Notes under the pieces: generated by a model
What the model saw: the letters and a program-made list of their open reading frames with translations, nothing else
Told to the model about the DNA's origin: nothing
Database searches by the model: none
Virus record (IMG/VR): IMGVR_UViG_3300027872_000027
Coordinates: 1 to 21,652 of that record
DNA from: a virus
Reading direction: 5' to 3' (one strand)
DNA: 21,652 bases
Program-made: the position numbers and the translations under genes
In this document: piece by piece, positions 1 through 6,276 of the stretch
Position numbering within the stretch: position 1 is the stretch's first letter
How the letters are laid out: each line of letters begins with the position of its first letter

Positions 1-777
1 GCAGACATGGAGGTCTTTTGCATTCTGACAGAACCTAACGCTATCAACACGCTGACGAACTATCGCAACGCAAGTGATAAGTATAAGTCAGCACTGAAGG
101 ATGGTAGGCTCCATTGGAAGTTCATTCAGCCCTCCAAGGCAGGATGGGATTCAATGCTTAAGAGCGCAAAGCTCTTGACACAGCATGACCTGGGTAGCCT
201 ACAAAAGCTTCCTGCACCAGACAAGCGTGACTATACGCAACTCTACGAAGTCCTCAATGTCTGCTCGAACTTCATCTGTGACGTTACTGGAAAGGAGTTC
301 GGCCCAGTTGACAACTTCGATCCAACAAAGCAAGTTCTTGTCTTAGACAGCTTGTCTGGGCTTAATGAAATGTGTCTCTCCCTAGTGACCGGCTCGAAGC
401 CAGTCAAATCCTTGCCAGAATGGGGAGCAGCAATCGATGCTGAGATGCGATTCACGAATCATTTATGTTTCGGAATCCTATCGCACGTCGTGATCATGGC
501 ACACGTGACGCGAGAGACAGACGAAGTCCTCGGCGGCATCAAGATTATGGTAAATGCTCTCGGACGTAAAGCTCCACAAGAGCTACCGAAATACTTTACC
601 GACTGTATTCTCACCAAGCACGAAAGCGGGACATTTTCTTGGACCACGGCTGATTCCCGTGTAGAAACAAAATCCACAACTCTCGTATCAGGTGCGAAAC
701 TTGAGCCAAGCTTCATTCCGCTAATGAAAGAATGGCGCTCGCGCTCGGCCTTAACCGAAACAGGAGCAAACCAATGA
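1..777 (+). CDS. RecA/Sak4-like phage ATPase, 5' end cut by the window
   Basis: This is the C-terminal part of a P-loop NTPase of the kind phages use in recombination or replication (Sak4/AAA_24-like, RecA fold). The frame is open to the first base, and the nucleotide-binding Walker A loop, which this family carries near its N-terminus, is absent, so the true start lies outside the window. Counting from the ATG at 7, a Walker B-like strand VLVLDSLSGLNE lies near residues 110-121. It is followed by VVIMAHVTRETDEVLGG, which fits the sensor strand and DNA-contact region of the family. The stop overlaps the next start as ATGA (774-777), so the two genes are probably coupled. The next gene encodes a DUF669-like protein, a frequent partner of Sak4-type ATPases. 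The fold is fairly sure; the exact role (annealing, recombination or helicase loading) is inferred. Confidence 0.7.
   Translation, partial: ADMEVFCILTEPNAINTLTNYRNASDKYKSALKDGRLHWKFIQPSKAGWDSMLKSAKLLTQHDLGSLQKLPAPDKRDYTQLYEVLNVCSNFICDVTGKEFGPVDNFDPTKQVLVLDSLSGLNEMCLSLVTGSKPVKSLPEWGAAIDAEMRFTNHLCFGILSHVVIMAHVTRETDEVLGGIKIMVNALGRKAPQELPKYFTDCILTKHESGTFSWTTADSRVETKSTTLVSGAKLEPSFIPLMKEWRSRSALTETGANQ
762..766 (+). promoter_or_regulatory. Ribosome binding site fixing the DUF669-like start
   Basis: AGGAG sits 7 bases before the ATG at 774. It supports that start over the in-frame ATG at 732, which would give 14 extra residues and a 46-base overlap with the ATPase gene. Confidence 0.6.
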
Positions 778-1241
778 ACGACAGTCTATTCGACGCTGAT
801 ACATTCCTTGACCAGACCGTAACCGGAGCACACGAAACCAAGTACCCCGTGATACCGGCAGGCGAATACCCTGCAATCTCGAAGTCGATACAAGCACGTG
901 AGATGCCAAACGCGAAGGAACCTGAAAAGGGTCCGTACACCGTGCTTGACATCGTGTGGAACATCGACGATGCTGGAGTGAAAGAAGAAACCGGGCTCGA
1001 TTCACCGTCCTGCCGCCAGAGCGTGTTCCTTGAGTTACATGAGGGACTGATCGACATGAGGGCAAAGAAGAACATCCCCCTCGGTCGGCTGCGGGAAGCC
1101 TTGGGTTTGAATGATCCAGACGCGGCATTTAGTTTTAATGATCTCGTCGGTCAACCTGCGATCGTTCGCATTGAACAGTCGCCAAACGCCAAGGACCCGG
1201 AGAATCCCTACTCCAACGTAACGAAAGTTGCGCAAGTCTGA
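774..1241 (+). CDS. DUF669-like single-strand DNA-binding-type protein
   Basis: A 155-residue protein with a short acidic N-terminus and then the pattern seen in DUF669-type phage proteins: an 'IPAGEYPAI' strand, a central 'YTVLDIVWNID' strand, a helix around 'GRLREALGL' and a closing strand with 'VGQPAIVRIEQSPN' and 'NVTKVAQV'. Such proteins commonly lie next to Sak4/RecA-like ATPases and are thought to act as single-strand DNA-binding or recombination accessory proteins; that role is inferred from family and context. The start at 774 has an AGGAG site and forms an ATGA overlap with the upstream stop. A short intergenic hairpin follows the gene. Confidence 0.55.
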   Translation: MNDSLFDADTFLDQTVTGAHETKYPVIPAGEYPAISKSIQAREMPNAKEPEKGPYTVLDIVWNIDDAGVKEETGLDSPSCRQSVFLELHEGLIDMRAKKNIPLGRLREALGLNDPDAAFSFNDLVGQPAIVRIEQSPNAKDPENPYSNVTKVAQV

Positions 1242-1251
1242 AACAGTACGA

Positions 1252-1269
1252 GGGCACAGGGATGTGCCC
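1252..1269 (+). promoter_or_regulatory. Perfect 7-bp hairpin with GGGA tetraloop in the largest left-arm gap
   Basis: GGGCACA (1252-1258), loop GGGA (1259-1262), TGTGCCC (1263-1269). It lies 10 bases after the stop at 1241 and 8 bases before the GGAG ribosome binding site (1278-1281) of the ParB-methyltransferase gene. GGGA fits the stable GNRA tetraloop class. No T-run follows, so it does not look like a rho-independent terminator. An mRNA processing site, a translational control element or a protein-binding dyad are all possible. Confidence 0.5.
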
Positions 1270-1286
1270 ACCTTCACGGAGATTGC

Positions 1287-2567
1287 ATGAAGTCCATCCA
1301 CCACAAAGAAGTCATAGTTCCTGACAACCGTCAGCGAAAACAGTTCAAAGAGACTTCACTCATCGAACTTGCCGAGTCTTTACAGAAGCCTCACGGCCAG
1401 TTAAACCCCATCGTTTTGCGTAACGACGAGCGCACGCTTATCTGTGGAGAGCGTCGTCTCAAAGCAATGGAGTTTGTTAAACGCCCATTCATTCACGATG
1501 GCCAGCAATTATTAGATGGCCACATAGCCTACACCACCCTTGGAGAACTCACACCGGAACAACTCTATGAAGCCGAACTCGAAGAAAACGTCCAGCGCGA
1601 AGACCTTACATGGCAGGAGCGGGTTGCTGCAATCGCTGCGCTCCATGCTTTCCGTCTCGACAGTGACCCTAATCACACCGTCAAAGCCACCGCTCAAGAA
1701 ATCTTCGGCGAAAAAGTCTCTGGCCGAAAGCAACAAGAAGTACAAAAAGCAATCGACCTCGCACCTTTCCTCGAAGATGTTCTCGTCCAATACGCACCAG
1801 ATGAAAAGACCGCGCGGAAGGCGATAAAAAACGAGCTAATGAACCGAGAGCGTCTGTCGCGTGTAGATGCTCTTGGTGATATGGACACGACGCACAAGCT
1901 ATATCTTAAAGACGGTTTCTCTACACCACTCACCAACTACTTTGATGTAATCCTCACCGACCCACCATACGGAATAGACATCCACACGAAGGAGACTTTC
2001 GATGCCGACACCCACGAATATGATGACTCCGATGAAGCCTTTACCAAGATACTCTCATCTCTCCCTACACTTGCCTATCGAACGACAAAAGAGAACGCAC
2101 ATCTATATTGCTTTTGCGACATTAGACGATTTACTGAACTTCTTGTCGCATTTGAGCTTGGTGGTTGGCAAGTTTGGCCACGCCCTATCATATGGGATAA
2201 GGGAAATACAGGTTCATACGGAAATATTGAGTATGGTTTTCGTGCATGTTACGACTCGATACTATTCGCCAGAAAAGGTTCAAAAAAGGTTACTGCCGGT
2301 TACAGAGATGTCATCAATATCACTCAAAAAACTAATCAAGCTCATCCGGCAGGGAAGCCTGTGGAACTTTTCTCCGAGCTGCTCAAACGCTCTGTTCTCC
2401 CCGGTGATCGGGTCGCTGATTTTTTCTGCGGTAGCGGACCTATATTCCCCGCCGCCACAAATAATAAATGCATTGCTTACGGATGGGAAATAAATGAGAA
2501 ATATCATGCGATGGCTGCAGAATCGCTTCGGCAAGCAGAGGGACTCGCTCCTCTTCAAACCGAGTGA
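1287..2567 (+). CDS. ParB-domain / DNA methyltransferase fusion
   Basis: A 426-residue two-domain protein. Residues about 1-125 match a ParB/Spo0J-like N-terminal domain: PIVLRN, GERRLKAM with the GERR motif at 54-57, then LEENVQREDLTWQE. Residues about 215-420 are an S-adenosylmethionine-dependent DNA methyltransferase: DPPY at 225-228 (target-amino-group motif IV), HPAGKPVEL at 353-361, and the AdoMet-binding FFCGSG at 379-384. Motif IV before motif I is the beta-type order, and DPPY suggests N6-adenine, less likely N4-cytosine, methylation. No restriction endonuclease is adjacent, so this is probably an orphan methylase for protection against host restriction or for regulation. The ParB part may help DNA binding; no ParA is visible. 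The start has GGAG at 1278-1281 with 5-base spacing. The 3' end overlaps the next open frame. Confidence 0.85.
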   Translation: MKSIHHKEVIVPDNRQRKQFKETSLIELAESLQKPHGQLNPIVLRNDERTLICGERRLKAMEFVKRPFIHDGQQLLDGHIAYTTLGELTPEQLYEAELEENVQREDLTWQERVAAIAALHAFRLDSDPNHTVKATAQEIFGEKVSGRKQQEVQKAIDLAPFLEDVLVQYAPDEKTARKAIKNELMNRERLSRVDALGDMDTTHKLYLKDGFSTPLTNYFDVILTDPPYGIDIHTKETFDADTHEYDDSDEAFTKILSSLPTLAYRTTKENAHLYCFCDIRRFTELLVAFELGGWQVWPRPIIWDKGNTGSYGNIEYGFRACYDSILFARKGSKKVTAGYRDVINITQKTNQAHPAGKPVELFSELLKRSVLPGDRVADFFCGSGPIFPAATNNKCIAYGWEINEKYHAMAAESLRQAEGLAPLQTE

Positions 2568-2796
2568 CCAGCGCGAACAATGGACCAAGTGGCCCAAACA
2601 TCTGACTGCGCCCACAAAGCAGGACATGAATTATCTGGATCGCTTAGATCCTCCCATCGGCAGAGCTGTCTCTCCTGGTGGTCGCATACGAATCATACGG
2701 CACCCAGAGTTTGTCTGGTACTACGACGCAGGACACTCCACAACCTTTAGCCAGCTCCTGTTTAAGGACGGGACTGAATGGAGGCTCAGGAGGTGA
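2494..2796 (+). CDS. Small protein of unknown function
   Basis: I do not recognise this protein. From 2494 it is 100 residues and basic, with aromatic-rich C-terminal strands (RIRIIRHPEFVWYYD, then TFSQLLFKDGTEWRL), suggesting a small beta domain. The start is uncertain: ATGs at 2494 and 2506 overlap the methyltransferase gene by about 60-75 bases and lack a strong ribosome binding site, while an ATG at 2626 would leave only 56 residues. The stop (2794-2796) overlaps the start of the polymerase gene at 2778. Its place between methylase and polymerase suggests it belongs to the replication operon; nothing more can be said. Confidence 0.55.
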   Translation: MRNIMRWLQNRFGKQRDSLLFKPSDQREQWTKWPKHLTAPTKQDMNYLDRLDPPIGRAVSPGGRIRIIRHPEFVWYYDAGHSTTFSQLLFKDGTEWRLRR

Positions 2797-4496
2797 ATCT
2801 ACCGCAAGTATCTTTTAGCTTGCGTCCTCAGGTTCGCCCCCGTGGAAATCCTCGTCCCAAGATACTCATCGTTGGTGAAGCTCCAGGTAAGAACGAAATA
2901 GAAGCTGGCCTGCCATTCGTCGGCGCTTCCGGCCACGAGTTAGGCTTTCAGCTTGCGGAAGCAGGCATAGAAGAAGAAGATTGTCTGTTCACGAACGTCG
3001 TCAACTTCCGCCCGAAAGATAATCTAATCTCCGAGTTCTTTGCTACCTCCAAGAAGAAGGCAGCAGAGATAGGAGCTATACCTTACTGCGGTAAGTATGC
3101 ACTTCCTATTGTCTTTGCAGGTATGCAGGACTTGGAGAGCTTGATCGCCCGCGTCAAACCTAACGTCGTTGTCGCTTGTGGTAACATAGCTTTATGGGCA
3201 TGTACTGGTGAGCAAGGAATCCTCAAGTGGCACGGCTCAGAGATGGAAGGACAGATCAATGAAACAAAGTTCAAATGTATCCCTGTCATTCACCCGGCGG
3301 GTATTCTTCGTAATTGGTCTTGGCGTTGGTTTACTGTTGTTGATTTTCGTCGCGTTAAGCGTGAGGGGGATTTTCCAGAATTGCAACGACCCGGATATTG
3401 CTTTACCATCAGGCCTTCCTTTTCTGCTGTGGTGGATCGTTTACATACTTTATATGACCGCGTGGATATGGCCCCCTATAAACTCGCGGTGGACATTGAG
3501 ACTCGGACTCGTCACATTGCTTGCATCGGTATTGCTTGGAGTGCACATCACGCAATTTGCATCCCTTTGCTCTGTATAGAAGATGATGAAGGATATTGGT
3601 CTAAAGAAGAGGAGGTTGAAATCTGGTGGTTACTATACCGACTGCTAACGCACAAAAACTGCGAAGTCATCGGCCAGAACTTTATGTACGACAACCAGTA
3701 CTTCGTTCGTCGAGCTGGCTTCGCCTGCAATCTCGTAGACGATACCATGATGAAGATGCACGTGTGCTTTCCAGGCGCCAAGAAAGGACTAGACTTCATC
3801 TCCTCTGTCTTCTGCAAGTACCACCGTTTCTGGAAAGAAGAAGGGAAAGAGTGGGCAAAGAAGATGGACGAAGATGTCCTCTGGGAATACAACTGCAAGG
3901 ATGCCGTCGCAACCTACGAGATAGATGGAGCCTTAAACGAATTACTTACCAAGTTCGACTTGTGGCCACAATATCACGAGCGCATGCGCACTGGCGAGTC
4001 AGCTTTCAAAATGATGTTGCGTGGCGTCGATGTATCGCTTACATTCAAGAAGCAACTATTCAACGATTGCGCGAAAGCGATAAATCAACGCAAAGACTTC
4101 TTATGGGAGATACTTGAGATAGATATGTTTGGGCCGAAGGGCGGAGTTTCTCCTAAGAAGATGAAGATGCTCTGCTATGATCTGTTCAAGCTGCCGCCGA
4201 AGTACAGGATAGATCCTGCTACGAAACAGCGCCGCCTTACCTGTGACAAGGACGCCATCGATGAGTGGATACAGACCTGTAATATCTTTTTCCGTCCGAT
4301 CCTTAAAATCATAAAGGACGTTCGGTCTTTAACCGTATTCAAGAGTACCTTCGCGGGTGCTCCGCTTGATTGGGATGGAAGGTTCCGCTGCAGCATGAAC
4401 GTCGCCGGTCCTCACACCTTCAGGTGGAGTACCTCTGAAGATGCTTTTGGTTACGGAACCAATATGCAGAACATACCGAAGGGAGATGAAAGATGA
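2778..4496 (+). CDS. UDG-like domain fused to family A DNA polymerase, N-terminal part of a split polymerase
   Basis: A 572-residue protein. Residues about 28-195 resemble family 4/5 uracil-DNA glycosylases: GEAPGKNE at 33-40, PFVGASG at 46-52, and the HPA motif at 172-174. The N-terminal CxxC of the Fe-S members is absent. Residues about 230-400 are the 3'-5' proofreading exonuclease: DIE at 239-241 (Exo I), N301 to D305 (Exo II), and YNCKDA at 371-376 (Exo III), so the four acidic metal ligands appear present. The chain ends with FRWSTS (548-553) and NMQNIP (562-567), the element just before motif A in family A polymerases. Motifs A-C are absent and lie in the gene at 5225. AAGGA at 2764-2768 supports the start. 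The stop overlaps the next ATG as ATGA. SPO1-type phage polymerases also carry a UDG-like domain. Confidence 0.85.
   Translation: MEAQEVNLPQVSFSLRPQVRPRGNPRPKILIVGEAPGKNEIEAGLPFVGASGHELGFQLAEAGIEEEDCLFTNVVNFRPKDNLISEFFATSKKKAAEIGAIPYCGKYALPIVFAGMQDLESLIARVKPNVVVACGNIALWACTGEQGILKWHGSEMEGQINETKFKCIPVIHPAGILRNWSWRWFTVVDFRRVKREGDFPELQRPGYCFTIRPSFSAVVDRLHTLYDRVDMAPYKLAVDIETRTRHIACIGIAWSAHHAICIPLLCIEDDEGYWSKEEEVEIWWLLYRLLTHKNCEVIGQNFMYDNQYFVRRAGFACNLVDDTMMKMHVCFPGAKKGLDFISSVFCKYHRFWKEEGKEWAKKMDEDVLWEYNCKDAVATYEIDGALNELLTKFDLWPQYHERMRTGESAFKMMLRGVDVSLTFKKQLFNDCAKAINQRKDFLWEILEIDMFGPKGGVSPKKMKMLCYDLFKLPPKYRIDPATKQRRLTCDKDAIDEWIQTCNIFFRPILKIIKDVRSLTVFKSTFAGAPLDWDGRFRCSMNVAGPHTFRWSTSEDAFGYGTNMQNIPKGDER
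3247..3251 (+). promoter_or_regulatory. Possible internal ribosome binding site inside the polymerase gene
   Basis: AAGGA, within GGAAGGA, lies 7 bases before an ATG at 3259 that opens a 106-codon frame offset from the polymerase frame. It may be chance, but spacing and sequence match the other sites in this window. Confidence 0.35.
3259..3579 (+). CDS. Candidate overlapping gene for a three-helix membrane protein
   Basis: A 106-residue frame lying wholly inside the UDG-polymerase gene, over the UDG-exonuclease linker. The product has a polar, basic N-terminus (MKQSSNVSLSFTRR), then three hydrophobic segments at about 15-36, 50-70 and 78-96, separated by charged or proline-containing loops. 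An AAGGA site sits 7 bases upstream of the ATG. Over polymerase codons 3300-3362 the third base is T in 16 of 17 codons that end in T or C, while the stretch 3663-3746 has 6 T to 16 C by hand count. The polymerase third base is the second base of the embedded codons, so this bias is what makes the product hydrophobic. It may be selection for the overlapping protein or only a local composition shift. Holin-like or other membrane roles are guesses. Confidence 0.35.
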   Translation: MKQSSNVSLSFTRRVFFVIGLGVGLLLLIFVALSVRGIFQNCNDPDIALPSGLPFLLWWIVYILYMTAWIWPPINSRWTLRLGLVTLLASVLLGVHITQFASLCSV

Positions 4497-4699
4497 AAGC
4501 AAAGCTAATGCGTTTCTTGTGTGCACTAATTAAACTCACGCTTGGCATAGTAACAATCATTATCATAACTGGCACTTTGGGATGGCTTATAATTACATTT
4601 CCCGTAATAGGATGGATCTATATGGGAACTGTAGGAAGCTTGTTCCTTGCTGGAAGTTTCGCTATAGCTTGGAACTCGTGCGCTCCTAAAGCAAAGTAA
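4493..4699 (+). CDS. Small two-helix membrane protein between the polymerase halves
   Basis: A 68-residue protein with a basic N-terminus (MKAKLMR) and hydrophobic segments at about residues 8-37 and 41-60, ending in a short basic tail (CAPKAK). It is most likely an inner-membrane protein; no family is recognised. The ATG overlaps the stop of the upstream polymerase part as ATGA, and GGGAG at 4481-4485 gives a good binding site. The Lon-like gene starts two bases after its stop, so the two probably form a unit. The gene is visibly richer in A and T than its neighbours, which fits separate acquisition. It could anchor or regulate the adjacent protease; that is inference from position only. Confidence 0.65.
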   Translation: MKAKLMRFLCALIKLTLGIVTIIIITGTLGWLIITFPVIGWIYMGTVGSLFLAGSFAIAWNSCAPKAK

Positions 4700-4701
4700 C
4701 C

Positions 4702-5241
4702 GTGCCCACCGCGAAGTCCATAGTCCTCCTCGGCGATACTCACTTCGCGCTCACCGTCCGTGCGTACTTCCGCGACGGGAACGGTCAACTGTACATAACT
4801 GGTACACTAGGTCAGGAGATTCAAATTGCGCTACTTGCCGCCATCGGAGCTATTAACGAACTTGATTCATATATCGACGGCTTCGACCCAGCGATATTTG
4901 CTGAGCGGAACCTCCACATCAAGATTGATGTTAGCGACGTGGCTAACCTACCTGTTGTCGGAGAAAGCTACGGTCTTGCTTTGTCAATGGCTATACTCGC
5001 AGCAGCAGTACAGAAGCCTATCCCACTCGACCTCGTGTTTGCTGGATGCATCGGCCCAGCCGGAGAAGTCTTACCAGTTGGTGGAATTAAAGACAAAAGA
5101 AAAGCCGCGAAGAAACTAGGCTTCGCAAGGATCATGCTCCCGTGCTCGCAACTGGACATGATGAATAATGAGATAACACAGTGTCCTGTCAAGGACGTAA
5201 AGGAGGCGTTCTCTGTAACGTTCCATGATGAGCCAAGTTGA
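4702..5241 (+). CDS. Stand-alone Lon-type (S16) serine protease domain
   Basis: A 179-residue protein aligning with the C-terminal proteolytic domain of Lon. LYITGTLGQEIQ (30-41) matches Lon's tYTGsLGevmq strand. NLHIKI (70-75) precedes GESYG (87-91), at the place of Lon's GPSAG, giving Ser89 as nucleophile. FAGCIGPAGEVLPVGGIKDK (113-132) matches the segment whose Lys, here Lys130, completes the Ser-Lys dyad. There is no N-terminal substrate-binding or AAA+ ATPase domain, so it cannot unfold proteins by itself; it may cleave peptides, act with another ATPase, or process one specific target. The start is GTG, two bases after the membrane-protein stop; the 3' end overlaps the downstream polymerase part by 17 bases. 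RadA/ComM-type Lon-like domains are an alternative, but they usually lack the catalytic residues seen here. Confidence 0.8.
   Translation: MPTAKSIVLLGDTHFALTVRAYFRDGNGQLYITGTLGQEIQIALLAAIGAINELDSYIDGFDPAIFAERNLHIKIDVSDVANLPVVGESYGLALSMAILAAAVQKPIPLDLVFAGCIGPAGEVLPVGGIKDKRKAAKKLGFARIMLPCSQLDMMNNEITQCPVKDVKEAFSVTFHDEPS
5201..5206 (+). promoter_or_regulatory. Strong but distant ribosome binding site for the downstream polymerase part
   Basis: AGGAGG is the best ribosome-binding match near the 5225 start but lies 18 bases upstream, much farther than usual. The in-frame TAA at 5216-5218 excludes an earlier start. Translation may instead rely on re-initiation after the overlapping Lon-like gene. 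Confidence 0.35.
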
Positions 5242-6025
5242 CTCCTTCATACCTGAGATTTCGGACATAGCGCACTTTATTAAACCCAACGTGCGCTTGA
5301 TGTTCGTTCCGGACATAGGCTACACCATGTTCGATGCAGACCTACGCCAGTCTGACGCACAAGTAGTTGCGTGGGAAGCTGGCGACGCGACCCTTAAAGA
5401 AATGTTCCGTGAAGGCATCGACCTCCATCATCAAAATGCAATCGACATATACCAGCTCCAATCCCCTCCTTCCCCTCATCAAAGACAAATGGCCAAGCAT
5501 GGTGTACATGCTACGGACTTTGGCGCACACCCACGCACTATGGCGAAGAAGCTCGACATGACAGTACAGCAGGCATCGAGCTTCCAAGCCCGATGGTTCA
5601 AGCTACATCCAGCCATTAAGAAATGGCATCAGCGTGTAGAGAAGGAACTCATGCGGACACGAACAATCAAAAATGCCTTCGGCTACCGAAAGATCTTCTT
5701 CGACCGGGTCGAGAGCATCTTGCCTGAAGCTCTAGCCTGGGTGCCACAATCGACCACAGCCAACGTCATAGACAAAGGCATTAACAACATCGACGAACAC
5801 CTTCCTGAAGCTGTACTGTTCCTGCAAGTCCACGACTCCTGCCTCGGCCAATTCAAGAACGAACTCTATCCCACTATCCGCAAGCAAATCCACGACCACA
5901 TGCTCATCACCGTTCCGTATGACGATCCACTCGTAATTGAAGTGGACGTTAGTTGCTCAAGAAAGTCATGGGGGAACTGCACGAAGGTTCCTCTAGCAGA
6001 CGATAAACAATTTTGTCCGTTTTAG
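5225..6025 (+). CDS. Family A DNA polymerase, C-terminal catalytic part of a split polymerase
   Basis: A 266-residue protein holding the catalytic palm and fingers. RLMFVPD and FDADLRQSDAQ (36-46) form motif A, with catalytic Asp37. RQMAKHGVHATDFGA (87-101) is motif B (O-helix), with R87 and K91 at the conserved dNTP-contact positions and Phe99 where many polymerases have Tyr. QVHDS (201-205) is motif C, with catalytic Asp204. Exonuclease, thumb and the NMQNIP element are in the gene at 2778, so activity should need both chains to assemble. The first about 20 residues are not recognisable as polymerase and may be new sequence gained at the split. Two adjacent ATGs (5225, 5228) are possible starts. 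The TAG stop lies inside the next gene's TAGGAG binding site. Confidence 0.85.
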   Translation: MMSQVDSFIPEISDIAHFIKPNVRLMFVPDIGYTMFDADLRQSDAQVVAWEAGDATLKEMFREGIDLHHQNAIDIYQLQSPPSPHQRQMAKHGVHATDFGAHPRTMAKKLDMTVQQASSFQARWFKLHPAIKKWHQRVEKELMRTRTIKNAFGYRKIFFDRVESILPEALAWVPQSTTANVIDKGINNIDEHLPEAVLFLQVHDSCLGQFKNELYPTIRKQIHDHMLITVPYDDPLVIEVDVSCSRKSWGNCTKVPLADDKQFCPF

Positions 6026-6028
6026 GAG
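6023..6028 (+). promoter_or_regulatory. TAGGAG: stop codon merged with ribosome binding site
   Basis: The TAG stop of the polymerase C-part forms the start of TAGGAG, 6 bases before the ATG at 6035. The same arrangement recurs at 14484-14489 and 21324-21329 on the other strand. Confidence 0.6.
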
Positions 6029-6034
6029 AAAGAA

Positions 6035-6274
6035 ATGCAGTATGATGTCAGCGTGACAGTTACAATTACAGCAGAGAATACAGCCCGCGCATTGGATCGA
6101 GCTTCCTCGTTGCTTGGGCAGATCGAGTACAATGACTATGCCGAGGTAACACACGTCACTGTCAATCCACATTGGGAACAGCCAAGCCTCGTAGGAGCAG
6201 GCCAGGACCCTACATCTGCGGCCTTGCGCGACTCTTCGGAGGCCTCCACCCCAGTGGACGAATCTGAAGAATAA
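6035..6274 (+). CDS. Small protein of unknown function
   Basis: A 79-residue acidic protein. The first about 50 residues alternate like a beta-alpha-beta unit: a strand DVSVTVTITA, a helix around ARALDRASSLLGQ, and a strand AEVTHVTVNP. The last about 25 residues are rich in Ser, Glu, Asp and Pro and look disordered. No family is recognised. The AGGAG site with 6-base spacing makes the start secure. It sits between the polymerase and the replicative ATPase, separated from the latter by two bases, so it probably belongs to the replication operon. Confidence 0.65.
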   Translation: MQYDVSVTVTITAENTARALDRASSLLGQIEYNDYAEVTHVTVNPHWEQPSLVGAGQDPTSAALRDSSEASTPVDESEE

Positions 6275-6276
6275 GC

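Noticed and set aside
2324-2332. CAAAAAAC run in the methyltransferase gene
   Set aside because: It is out of phase with the zero frame for a -1 slip (codons CAA AAA ACT), and the main frame continues through conserved motifs.
2002-2493. 163-codon + strand frame inside the methyltransferase gene
   Set aside because: No domain pattern; the overlapped frame carries the conserved DPPY and FCGSG motifs, so this is a shadow.
4497-5224. Group I intron or intein splitting the polymerase
   Set aside because: The interval is filled by two open coding frames. Each polymerase half has its own stop or start, and I see no splice motifs, homing nuclease or intein blocks. A remnant cannot be excluded by eye.
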